DNA of 64,000 nucleotides from the NCBI GenBank assembly GCA_018267955.1, contig JAFDXL010000005.1, forward strand, positions 372,001 to 436,000. Direction: 5' to 3'. Of the stretch, positions 7,660 to 16,375 are shown one piece after another. This stretch comes from Bacteroidota bacterium. GTDB lineage: Bacteria > Bacteroidota > Bacteroidia > Chitinophagales > Chitinophagaceae. The position numbers and the translations under genes are program-made. Under the pieces are notes generated by a model that did no database searches, was not told the DNA's origin, and worked only from the letters and a program-made list of their open reading frames with translations. The number at the start of each line of letters is the position of its first letter. Position 1 is the stretch's first letter.

Positions 7660-8739
7660 CTAAAAATCTGTAGCGGAGTGGTCGAGCATTTGCTCAAACC
7701 TCGGACAAGCAACCTGGCCGCCCATACGGTCGTTATGCTTGTAGTTTCCGCGTATATATAATGACATCTCGTAACCGCCTGTACCGTTTGTTGCGGGTTT
7801 CAGCGAAGACGTGTTCACATCGTAAGACATAGTAATGGAATACTTATCATAATCCAGCTTAATAGTTGGTATCAATGCATCTTTTACCCTTAAGAAGCAG
7901 CCTGCATATACCGCAAAATTGTAGATAGACTCACTCCTTGTATGCCAGCTTACCAATCCACCACCAATTATTTCCTGGTAAGGGCCTTGCTGGCTATAGT
8001 TTACGTGTACGATCAGCGAATATTGTTCGTTGAAGGCGGCGCGTATACCCAGGTTTCCGTTCCATTTGGTATCGAGCCTCAGCATATCCTGGTCACCTGC
8101 AAATGTTTCTTTCGGCTTTGCTACGTGATATGCAGCTGCACCAATGTAATAGTTCACCATGTGCGCTTCGCCAATGGTACTGTTAAAGCTCATGCCCGCG
8201 CCCAGGTCGAAATACTGAAGGCTGGTGTTGGTCATATTCTCACCCGATGGCCTCAGCGGATCATACTGGCCGTTTGCGTATTGCGAACTATAAGTGGCCT
8301 TAGACAGATCGTAAGAACGCTGAATATAACCGCCGGTAAAACCTATCGACAGGTAAGATCTGTGCCCGTCTGCCATTGCTTTGTTGTAGTTGATGGCAGG
8401 ATAGATCTGCATACTGTTGAAGTTGATAGATCCCGCACGATCGTAAGTAGCAGTAGCGCCGAAGCTGATGTAATCACCCACTTCCTTGTTCACTGCAACA
8501 CGTGTTTCTGCTGATGCCAGTATCGTTTTGAATGGTGCGGAAATATTGCTCCATTGTGTACGATAGTTAACACCTGCTTTGTAGTCGCCACTAAAAATAC
8601 CTGTCAATGCAGGGTTGCGCAGTATTGCATTCTCGTAAAACTGCGAGAAGTGAATATCCTGTGCTTTGGCCTCCGGCCCGCTACATGCTGTAGCCGCCAG
8701 CATGCACCCGATTAAGTAAATTTTGTTTGTTTTTGTCAT
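7660..8739 (-). CDS. PorP/SprF-family outer membrane protein (T9SS partner)
   Basis: A 359-residue protein with an N-terminal export signal. It then shows the family hallmark QDIHFSQFYENAILRNPALTG and a following N-Y-R-T-Q-W motif, and an alternating hydrophobic pattern of a beta-barrel. PorP/SprF proteins sit in the outer membrane and are needed to export or anchor a specific type B sorting-domain protein. The gene begins 9 bp after the stop of the giant adhesin gene on the same strand, an arrangement like sprB-sprF. I infer it serves that adhesin. A paralogue with the same arrangement is at 20631-21683. Confidence 0.9.
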   Translation of the reverse strand: MTKTNKIYLIGCMLAATACSGPEAKAQDIHFSQFYENAILRNPALTGIFSGDYKAGVNYRTQWSNISAPFKTILASAETRVAVNKEVGDYISFGATATYDRAGSINFNSMQIYPAINYNKAMADGHRSYLSIGFTGGYIQRSYDLSKATYSSQYANGQYDPLRPSGENMTNTSLQYFDLGAGMSFNSTIGEAHMVNYYIGAAAYHVAKPKETFAGDQDMLRLDTKWNGNLGIRAAFNEQYSLIVHVNYSQQGPYQEIIGGGLVSWHTRSESIYNFAVYAGCFLRVKDALIPTIKLDYDKYSITMSYDVNTSSLKPATNGTGGYEMSLYIRGNYKHNDRMGGQVACPRFEQMLDHSATDF

Positions 8740-8748
8740 AAACGTTTT

Positions 8749-11700
8749 TTAGCGTATCAATGAAATATCACCCTTCAGCTCTATCGGCTCTCCCGATTCA
8801 CAATAAGCTCTTACAATATAAACATATACATCCGGTTTTAGAGGGGCATTTTTATAGGTTCCGTCCCATCCTGCCATCGGATCGTTCAGCGGCATATCAT
8901 CCCTTGAGAACATCAGTTCTCCCCACCTGTTGTATATCTTAAAGCTTTTTACAGTCGTTATGCCTTTACCCTGTGGGAAAAACTGGTCATTCACTCCATC
9001 GCCATTCGGCGTAAAGGTATTGGCAAGGAATATCTGGCTGCCGTCGCATGATACATGCACGGTAATATCGTCTTTAGCCTGGCAACCCCATTGGTTGGTA
9101 GCTACCACGGTGTATGTAGTTGTTTTAAACGGTGATGCCTGCGGCGACTTGCAATCTGCACAGCTTAGGTGATCTGTAGGTGTCCATACATAAGTTACCT
9201 GCTGATTGGTTTGCGCATTCAGTTGCACCGCATTACCGCCACTAAGGTTTACATCAGGGCCCAGTTCTACTTCCGGCAGATCGTGGACGATTACTACCAC
9301 ATCATGAGATTCTGCAAAGCAATCGCCCTGCTGCACCTGCACACGGTAAGTAGTTGTTTTATCAGGTGTTGCAACCGGGTTGGCCGATGTAGGATCATTC
9401 AATCCTTCTGCAGGTGTCCATAGATAAGATGATCCACCCGCTGCGTGAAGCACAACTGATTCACCTTTACATATCTCCGCACCCGGGCCAACTTCTATCG
9501 GCCCTTTATCGATCACGGAAATAGTAACGCTATCTTTATTAGAACATCCATGGGCGTCTGTACCGCGCACGGTATAACTTGTTTTGGTCGTAGGACTAAC
9601 CGTAGGATTAGCACAGGATATACAAGATAACTGGCTGCCGCCTGACCATGTATAGCTCACGCCACCGGTAGCATTTAGTGTTGTACTTGATCCGCTGCAT
9701 ATTGTTTTGTCCTCGCCCGCGTCAATATTCGGTAACGGGTTTACTGTCACCGTGATGCTTGCTGTATTCACACAACCATTTGCATCTGTTCCCGTAATGG
9801 TATATTTCGTTGTTGCAGACGGATTAGCATTCGGATTAGCACAATTTGCACATGACAGGCCTGTTGATGGCGACCATATATAGCTTGCGCCACCCGTTGC
9901 CATCAGTGATGTGCTTGCACCTATACATATTTCTTTATCGGATCCGGCAGTGATATTAGGCAATGGCCTTACTGTAACCGTAACAGAAGCAGTAGCGCTA
10001 CATCCGTTGGTGGTACCGGTAACCACATAAGTGGTGGTAGCAGCCGGCGATGCATTCGGGTTAGGGCAAGTGGTACAAGATAAGCCTGTTGCCGGCGACC
10101 ACGCATAGTTGTTAGCCCCGGTTGCAGAGAGCGCTGCTGTTTCTCCGGGACATATTGTTTTGCTGCCCGTGGCTGTAACATCAGGAAGCGGATTCACCGT
10201 CACTTTAACGCTTGCTGTATTTACACAACCTTTGGCATCTGTACCGGTAACTACATAAGTGGTAGTAGCTGCGGGATTTGCTACAGGGCTTGCACAATTA
10301 GCGCAGGACAATCCCGTTGCGGGGCTCCATGTATAAGACGCAGCTCCCGTTGCCGTTAATGTAGTATTGCTACCGTTACAGATAGTAACCGGGGCAGTAA
10401 GCCCTATCGTTGGTAATGGATTTACAGTTACCGTTACGGTTGCCGTATTGGTACAGCCATTGCTATTGGTACCAGTTACAATATAAGTAGTGGTCGCAGT
10501 AGGAGTAGCTACCGGGCTTGCACATGAAGTGCAGGACAGGCCTGTTGCAGGAGACCAGCTATAAGTAGATGCACCGGCGGCAGTAAGTGTTGATGAACTA
10601 CCTGCACATATTGCAGCCTGGCTTGCACTTGCAGTAACTGTAGGTTTGGGGTTCACTGTCACAGTGACCATACCTGTATCTGTACAACCATTACCATCGG
10701 TACCGGTTACTATATAAGTTGTAGTAGTGTTTGGATTAGCCGTAGGCGATGTACAGCTTGCGCATGATAAGCCTGTAGATGGCGACCATGTATAGCTACT
10801 GGCGCCGCTACCGGTTAATGTAGTAGATGTGCCATCGCAGATAGTAACATTACTGCTTGCCGTTACATTTGGCAAACTGTTTACTGTTACCGTAACGGTT
10901 GCCGTATTGCTGCAACCCAATGCACTGGTGCCTGTTACTGTATAAGCTGTAGTGGTTGCGGGATTAGCTACAGGGCTTGCGCAGTTGCTGCATGACAACC
11001 CGGTTGAAGGAGACCATGTATAGCTTGCCGCACCCGTTGCAGTTAATGTTGTACTGCTGCCTGCACAAATAGCCAGGTTGCTGCCTGCGCTTACTGTTGG
11101 TTTCGGATTTACGGTAATAGTAACTGTTGCGGTATTGGTGCAACCGGTGCTATTAGTACCTGTTACCGTATATGTAGTAGTAGCGGTGGGGCTAGCTACA
11201 GGGTTGGCGCAGGTGGTGCAGGATAATCCTGTTGCCGGAGACCAGCTGTATGTAGTTGCTCCGCTCGCGTTTAATGATGCGGCACTTCCTGCGCATATTG
11301 TTTGCGTACCTGTTGCGGTAACTGTTGGCTTCGGATTCACGGTTACATTTACTATGCCCGTATCAGTACATCCGTTACCATCGGTACCGGTAACTATATA
11401 AGTAATAGTTGCAGAAGGCGATGCTGTAGTGCTGGCACAAGAAGTACAGCTCAGTGATGTTGCAGGCGACCAGGTATAGCTGGTTGCCCCATAGCCTGTA
11501 AGCGTTGCCGACGCACCATCGCAGATAGTAACATTTGCACTTGCGGTAACATTAGGTTTTGGATTCACCGTGATCGTTACCCTTCCGGTATCAGAGCAAC
11601 CATTGGTATCGATACCTGTAACGATATAAGTAGTAGTGCTGGTTGGCATTACTGTAGTCGTAGCGCAAGTATCGCAACTCATGCCGGTAGTTGGCGTCCA

Positions 11701-14700
11701 TGTGTAAGAACGTGCACCTGCAGCAGTTATCGTCAGCGCTGTTGTATAACCCTGGCACACGGCCTGCGCATTACCTGCTGTTACATTTGGCAGCGGATGC
11801 ACTACAATAGTCTTTATTGTAGTATCCTGGCAACCTTGCGAATTGGTTGCAATAAAGCGCACAGTATAGTTACCCGCAGCATTATAAGTATGTGCAGGAT
11901 TGTGTGACGTGCTGGTATTGCCATCGCCAAAATCCCATGATAAACCCGTTACCGTGCTTAGTGTAGATAATATAGTATCCCTGAATTGCACCGTACTGGT
12001 ACCGCAGTTGTTAGATGGCGTAAATGTGAAGTCCCCATCTGTATGGTCCACTTTGACAGTATCCAGGCCCTGCACAGGCACTAGGCAATTGGCGCCATCA
12101 CTCAATATAAGTTTTGGTATGTATTTACCGGTTTGTGTGTATGTATAAGAATAAGTAGACCCTGTTGTAGTATGGGTGTACCCATTATTCATATCCCATA
12201 TCAATTGAGTTGCACCACTTGTGGTAGCAGAGAAGTTTACGGTGAGTGGCGAACAACCTGTCAGCGGAGAATAAGAGAATGTGCCTGTAGGGCCGTGAAC
12301 AGTAACGTTCTTGGTAACAGAATCCTTACATCCTGCCGAGCTGGTACCAATCAGCTTTACATGGTACACGCCGGGATAAGTAAATAAGGTAGATGGATTT
12401 GCCAGTGAAGAGCGCGAACCATTATCGAACACCCATGTATAAGATGATACAGATGAAGATGTATTCGTAAAGTTTACCGCAAGCGGCGGGCAATTAGCCG
12501 CAGTATCGCTCATGGTAAAATTCATATTCGGGCTTTGCACTTTTACAATACCGGTATGTGATGCGGAATCCATACATCCATAGGTATCTGTTATCACCAG
12601 CTTAATAGTATATGTGCCTGCGGTCGTATAAGTATGCGTTGGTGTTAATTGGGTAGAAGTGCTGCCATCGCCCCAGTACCAAACACAGGTGAAGTTGTTA
12701 CCACCTGAATTATTGTGAATAGTTACCTGCTGGCCCGCGCAAACTACCGTGTCATTAGTGTAGAACTGTGCAACAGGTTTGCTGGCGGTTATGTAATTGG
12801 GCCTTGTAAGCGTACTCACGCATCCGTTGGCATCTGTCACCTTCAGAGCTACAGACCAGGTACCTCCATAAATATAATCCTTAGATATAGTGTCTGCTGT
12901 AGTAAGAACATCAGCGCCATATCCAAAATTCCATGAACGGCTCACAATAGCAAAACCACCATTAGGCGTGCTGTTATCTGTAAATGCCACATGCAGCGGA
13001 AGACATCCTACAGTAGGCGTGCCGGAAAACGAAACAGATGGCCCACCCACATGCATGTAGTTGGTTTTTGTAAGTGAGTCTTTACAACCGTTTACATCTG
13101 TCACTACCAGCTTCACCGTATAGATGCCACCATTACTATACTGTGTATAGAACGAACTGGCGGTATCGCTGAAAGTAATACCATTGCCAAGATCCCAGTA
13201 ATAAGATTTGATATTTGCACTTGCACCTGCAGACATCAAAAAGAACATGTTAGCGCAAATCGTTGTATCGGCATTGAAGGTTGGCGTAAGCGGCTGCAGG
13301 TTGATCGTGCGGCTCCAGCTACTGTTACATCCGTAGGTATTATTAGCCACATTCAATGTTATGGTATAAGATCCGTACGATGAATAGGTATGTGTCAGCG
13401 TACCACCTGTTTGTGTAGAGGTATTGCCATCACCCCAGTTCCAGGAATAAGTATCTGCGCCGAGTGAGCTGTCAACTATTGTAACAGTACGCCTGTTGCT
13501 GCAGGAATATACTACACCAAAATTGGCCAGTGGCGGATGTACTGTTATATAGTTGTTGCGTGTAAAGGTGTCTTTACATCCATTGTTGTTTGCTACAAGT
13601 GTTACACTGTACTGTGAGCTGCCGCCGGGGTAAGAATAACCTGTATACACCGGGTTGGTAGCATTTGATGTGGCACCGTTGCCAAAATACCAGGTATAAC
13701 TGCCGGCGCCGGTAGAACCGTTCGTAAATCTTACAGAGTCTCCCGGACAAATAGTAAGCGGCGATGCCGTAAATGCAGCCGTTGGCTTGCTGGCGATTAT
13801 TACGGTAGTTTGTGTAGAGAAGTTACAACCGGTACCGGTACTATAACTCATAGTTACCGTATATGTGCCCGCTGTTGTATAAGTATGTGATTGTGTAGAG
13901 CAGGATGCACAGGTTACAGTACTGCTGGCATCGCCAAAATCCCAGGTAATGCTGCTGACCGTCTGTAAGGTAGTAATGGTGGCATCAAACGTTACTGTTA
14001 CCGGCACACATCCTGAGAAGCTGCGCTTGGTAATCGTAGCCGTAGGTGCTTGCACATGTATGAAGTTATTGCCTACAGCAGTATCAGAACATCCGTTAGA
14101 TGCTGTTGCAACAAGTGTTACATTATAAGTTCCAAGAGCGGTGTACGTATGGCCTGGTGCGGTTGCTGTTGATGTATTGCCATCTCCGAAAGTCCAGTAG
14201 TAAGAACTGCCACCGGTACTTCCGTTACTGAATGTAGTGGAAAAAGGAGCCGAGCAGCCCACAGACGGCGATGCAGAGAAATTTGCCCTTGGTGATTGAT
14301 TAATGGTAACTGAATGATAAACAGTATCCCTACATCCGTTTTTAGTGACTATCAATCTTACGCTGTAAGTTCCTGCAGTTGTATAAGATTTAGAAGGATT
14401 AGCCGAAGTGGATGTAGTATTGTCCCCAAAATCCCAGGCACTGGTGTAGCCCGATGGGGAAGATGTATTGGTAAAATAAATGGTTCTGCCACTGCATATA
14501 GTGCTGGCACTGGTATTAAATGCCGCTGTTGGGTGGCTGATATTGATGTAGGAACTCTTAGTCATGGTATCCTTACATCCTGCAGCATTTGTAGTGATGA
14601 GGCGGACATTATAACTACCCAATGCATTATAGGTGTTGGAAGGGCTGGTACTTGTTGAAGTATTGCCGTCACCAAAATCCCAGGCATAGCTAACACCTGA

Positions 14701-15360
14701 ACCGGAGTTATTCGTAAATGCTACCGTAGCCGGTGCAGCACAAAAATTGGTATTGTTAGCGGCAAAGTCGGCAGTAGGCTTTGTCGATACTTTGATATAA
14801 TTAATTTTTGTAAGCGACTGGCTGCAACCGTTACCATTGGTTACCAAAAGCGTAATAGTGTAATTGCCGCCAGTAGTATATGTTTTTGATGGATTCTGAG
14901 CTGTTGAAGTAGTACCATCACCAAAATCCCAGAGATAAGTTGTAGTGCCCGAACCGCCCGGCGATGATGTGTTATTGAAAGTAACTGTACGTGGTAAGGT
15001 ACAAGACGGTGTAGAATCTGCCGTAAAGCTTACAATTGGCGTAGGTGCAACCGTAATGTAATTAGTCTTGGTTACACTATCACGTCCGCTGGCGTTGGTC
15101 ACTACCAACTTCACTGCATAGGTGCCCGCAGTAAAATAAGTGGTAGATGGATTCTGCAAAGTAGATGTTGTACCATTTCCCAGGTCCCAGTACCAGTTTG
15201 TGGGGCTATTGGTACTCAGATCGGTGAAATTGGTTACAATAGGAGAACATCCCGTGGTAACATTTGCTGAAAAATTAGCGACCGGAGCCTGCGCGAATGC
15301 AGCCACGGAAAAAATGGTCGAAAAGGTAATACACAGGATAGCGTGTATATATCTATTCAT
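8749..15360 (-). CDS. Giant T9SS adhesin: 14 PKD domains, 12 cysteine-rich repeats, type B sorting domain
   Basis: A 2203-residue secreted protein. Residues 1-24 form a signal peptide. Residues 26-1190 hold 14 PKD domains of about 83 residues, each recognisable by a W-D-F-G-D-G-like core. Residues 1191-2104 hold 12 repeats of about 76 residues with a shared pattern: I-C-x-G, then Y-x-W-S-P-x-x-G-L-S-C-x-x-C, then T-Y-x-V-T-G and G-C. The last 99 residues (FTPNGDGVNDQF ... YNRWGELMF ... WDGTY) form a CHU_C type B sorting domain for type IX export. PKD-rich proteins of this kind act as surface adhesins or gliding filaments. It is followed after 9 bp by its likely PorP/SprF partner. I see no catalytic domain. 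Confidence 0.93.
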   Translation of the reverse strand: MNRYIHAILCITFSTIFSVAAFAQAPVANFSANVTTGCSPIVTNFTDLSTNSPTNWYWDLGNGTTSTLQNPSTTYFTAGTYAVKLVVTNASGRDSVTKTNYITVAPTPIVSFTADSTPSCTLPRTVTFNNTSSPGGSGTTTYLWDFGDGTTSTAQNPSKTYTTGGNYTITLLVTNGNGCSQSLTKINYIKVSTKPTADFAANNTNFCAAPATVAFTNNSGSGVSYAWDFGDGNTSTSTSPSNTYNALGSYNVRLITTNAAGCKDTMTKSSYINISHPTAAFNTSASTICSGRTIYFTNTSSPSGYTSAWDFGDNTTSTSANPSKSYTTAGTYSVRLIVTKNGCRDTVYHSVTINQSPRANFSASPSVGCSAPFSTTFSNGSTGGSSYYWTFGDGNTSTATAPGHTYTALGTYNVTLVATASNGCSDTAVGNNFIHVQAPTATITKRSFSGCVPVTVTFDATITTLQTVSSITWDFGDASSTVTCASCSTQSHTYTTAGTYTVTMSYSTGTGCNFSTQTTVIIASKPTAAFTASPLTICPGDSVRFTNGSTGAGSYTWYFGNGATSNATNPVYTGYSYPGGSSQYSVTLVANNNGCKDTFTRNNYITVHPPLANFGVVYSCSNRRTVTIVDSSLGADTYSWNWGDGNTSTQTGGTLTHTYSSYGSYTITLNVANNTYGCNSSWSRTINLQPLTPTFNADTTICANMFFLMSAGASANIKSYYWDLGNGITFSDTASSFYTQYSNGGIYTVKLVVTDVNGCKDSLTKTNYMHVGGPSVSFSGTPTVGCLPLHVAFTDNSTPNGGFAIVSRSWNFGYGADVLTTADTISKDYIYGGTWSVALKVTDANGCVSTLTRPNYITASKPVAQFYTNDTVVCAGQQVTIHNNSGGNNFTCVWYWGDGSTSTQLTPTHTYTTAGTYTIKLVITDTYGCMDSASHTGIVKVQSPNMNFTMSDTAANCPPLAVNFTNTSSSVSSYTWVFDNGSRSSLANPSTLFTYPGVYHVKLIGTSSAGCKDSVTKNVTVHGPTGTFSYSPLTGCSPLTVNFSATTSGATQLIWDMNNGYTHTTTGSTYSYTYTQTGKYIPKLILSDGANCLVPVQGLDTVKVDHTDGDFTFTPSNNCGTSTVQFRDTILSTLSTVTGLSWDFGDGNTSTSHNPAHTYNAAGNYTVRFIATNSQGCQDTTIKTIVVHPLPNVTAGNAQAVCQGYTTALTITAAGARSYTWTPTTGMSCDTCATTTVMPTSTTTYIVTGIDTNGCSDTGRVTITVNPKPNVTASANVTICDGASATLTGYGATSYTWSPATSLSCTSCASTTASPSATITYIVTGTDGNGCTDTGIVNVTVNPKPTVTATGTQTICAGSAASLNASGATTYSWSPATGLSCTTCANPVASPTATTTYTVTGTNSTGCTNTATVTITVNPKPTVSAGSNLAICAGSSTTLTATGAASYTWSPSTGLSCSNCASPVANPATTTAYTVTGTSALGCSNTATVTVTVNSLPNVTASSNVTICDGTSTTLTGSGASSYTWSPSTGLSCASCTSPTANPNTTTTYIVTGTDGNGCTDTGMVTVTVNPKPTVTASASQAAICAGSSSTLTAAGASTYSWSPATGLSCTSCASPVATPTATTTYIVTGTNSNGCTNTATVTVTVNPLPTIGLTAPVTICNGSNTTLTATGAASYTWSPATGLSCANCASPVANPAATTTYVVTGTDAKGCVNTASVKVTVNPLPDVTATGSKTICPGETAALSATGANNYAWSPATGLSCTTCPNPNASPAATTTYVVTGTTNGCSATASVTVTVRPLPNITAGSDKEICIGASTSLMATGGASYIWSPSTGLSCANCANPNANPSATTKYTITGTDANGCVNTASITVTVNPLPNIDAGEDKTICSGSSTTLNATGGVSYTWSGGSQLSCISCANPTVSPTTKTSYTVRGTDAHGCSNKDSVTISVIDKGPIEVGPGAEICKGESVVLHAAGGSSYLWTPAEGLNDPTSANPVATPDKTTTYRVQVQQGDCFAESHDVVVIVHDLPEVELGPDVNLSGGNAVQLNAQTNQQVTYVWTPTDHLSCADCKSPQASPFKTTTYTVVATNQWGCQAKDDITVHVSCDGSQIFLANTFTPNGDGVNDQFFPQGKGITTVKSFKIYNRWGELMFSRDDMPLNDPMAGWDGTYKNAPLKPDVYVYIVRAYCESGEPIELKGDISLIR
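9049..11790 (-). repeat. Twelve tandem ~228-bp coding repeats inside the adhesin gene
   Basis: Encodes residues 1191-2104. Repeats 2 to 9 are the most alike; the first and the last two are diverged, and repeat 11 lacks the C-x-x-C. Each typical unit has four cysteines (one after T-I, two in S-C-x-x-C, one in G-C near the end), so two disulfides per unit are possible. This tract may vary in copy number between strains. Confidence 0.85.
11791..15285 (-). repeat. Fourteen PKD-domain coding repeats
   Basis: Encodes residues 26-1190 of the adhesin. The units are more diverged than the 76-residue repeats and share the W-x-F-G-D-G core and a Y-T-T-A-G-T-Y-like end. Most have one cysteine near the start and one in a G-C-x-D-T motif near the end. 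Confidence 0.8.
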
Positions 15361-15441
15361 AAAAATTCTTTAAAGTTCCTCTAAATGGTAATCACACAAA
15401 CCAAACTACACGCGGTATAAACGTTACATATTATTCGAGAG

Positions 15442-15449
15442 CAAATTTA
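15442..15449 (-). promoter_or_regulatory. Possible -7 element of the giant adhesin gene
   Basis: Minus-strand TAAATTTG matches TAnnTTTG exactly. The implied start near 15435 would give a leader of about 75 nt. No clear -33 box is seen. It lies next to the DnaA-box region. Confidence 0.35.
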
Positions 15450-15456
15450 TACAAAC

Positions 15457-15465
15457 TGTGGATAA
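15457..15465 (-). promoter_or_regulatory. DnaA box (perfect TTATCCACA)
   Basis: Reads TGTGGATAA on the plus strand. It is one of two perfect TTAT(C/A)CACA boxes in the same orientation within 40 bp. A degenerate box TTATACAAA precedes it at 15447-15455 on the plus strand. Confidence 0.5.
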
Positions 15466-15487
15466 ACTGTTAGCTTTTAACGTAAAT

Positions 15488-15496
15488 TGTGTATAA
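15488..15496 (-). promoter_or_regulatory. DnaA box (perfect TTATACACA)
   Basis: Reads TGTGTATAA on the plus strand, 31 bp (about three helical turns) from the first box and in the same orientation. A very AT-rich stretch follows to 15603. Confidence 0.5.
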
Positions 15497-15529
15497 GTTA
15501 ATAAATATTTCATATAAAATATACGACTA

Positions 15530-15562
15530 TTTGTAAATAAATGAAAAATATTTATTTACAAA
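15530..15562. repeat. 13-bp perfect inverted repeat in AT-rich DNA
   Basis: Arms TTTGTAAATAAAT (15530-15542) and ATTTATTTACAAA (15550-15562) around a 7-base loop. It lies between the giant adhesin gene and pdxJ, beside two DnaA boxes. There is no U-tract, so a terminator is unlikely; it is more likely a protein-binding or melting site. Confidence 0.75.
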
Positions 15563-15603
15563 CAAAACGTAAGTTTAGAAAATGTTGATTAACTGTTAAT
15601 TAC

Positions 15604-16323
15604 CTACTTAAGACATCTTTTATAGAGCTGAATGGTATTTTCTAACCCATAGTAAAGTGCATCAGATATAAGTGCATGGCCTATAGATACTTCTGCAAGG
15701 CCCGGAATGGAAGATGAGAAAAATGCGAGGTTTTGCAAATCCAGGTCATGGCCGGCATTCAGCCCTAAACCATTGCCAGCCGCTACTTTCGCGGTATTGA
15801 TATAGTCAGCTATCGCCGCGTCTTTATCGGTATGGTAGTTTTTGGCATAAGCTTCCGTATATAATTCTACCCTATCTGTACCGGTATCTGCTGCAGCGGC
15901 AGCCATATCAGTTATCGGGTCTATAAATATCGACACACGGATGCCTTCTTTTTTAAATACAGGGATGATACTTTGCAGGTAACTGCTTTGTTTGATGGTA
16001 TCCCAGCCATGATTAGAGGTAAGCTGCCCCGGGTCGTCGGGCACTAAAGTCACTTGGTGGGGTTTTACCTCCAGCACCAGCTGTACAAACTTATCCTCCA
16101 TAGGGTTGCCCTCTATGTTGAACTCTGTAGTAATGATCGGCATGATCTCGCGCACATCACTGTAGCGTATGTGGCGTTCATCAGGACGGGGGTGAACTGT
16201 GATACCATCTGCTCCAAACTTCTGGCAATCAATAGCCGCCTGCAGCACGCTGGGATTATCGCCGCCGCGGCTGTTACGTAAGGTGGCTATCTTATTGATG
16301 TTTACAGAAAGCTTGGTTGGCAT
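15604..16323 (-). CDS. pdxJ: Pyridoxine 5'-phosphate synthase
   Basis: A 239-residue TIM-barrel enzyme that joins 1-deoxy-D-xylulose 5-phosphate and 3-amino-2-oxopropyl phosphate in the DXP-dependent vitamin B6 pathway. It has the characteristic start LSVNINKIATLRNSRGG, the ITVHPRPDERHIR motif, the QVTLVPDDPGQLTS region, and GLGLNAGHDL with S-I-G-H-A-L at the end. I chose the ATG at 16323 because the family begins a few residues before L-S-V-N; an upstream ATG at 16356 would add an atypical tail. A perfect -7 box TAATTTTG on the minus strand at 16341-16348 supports this start. The next gene diverges after 52 bp. Confidence 0.95.
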   Translation of the reverse strand: MPTKLSVNINKIATLRNSRGGDNPSVLQAAIDCQKFGADGITVHPRPDERHIRYSDVREIMPIITTEFNIEGNPMEDKFVQLVLEVKPHQVTLVPDDPGQLTSNHGWDTIKQSSYLQSIIPVFKKEGIRVSIFIDPITDMAAAAADTGTDRVELYTEAYAKNYHTDKDAAIADYINTAKVAAGNGLGLNAGHDLDLQNLAFFSSSIPGLAEVSIGHALISDALYYGLENTIQLYKRCLK

Positions 16324-16375
16324 CAGTCCTCTATTTTCGCCAAAATTAAGGAGCATTTCAATTAAATTGCAGCTA

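Noticed and set aside
16199-16375. Longer N terminus of the peptide-binding lipoprotein
   Set aside because: It would run through the divergent pdxJ start and destroy the lipoprotein signal peptide.
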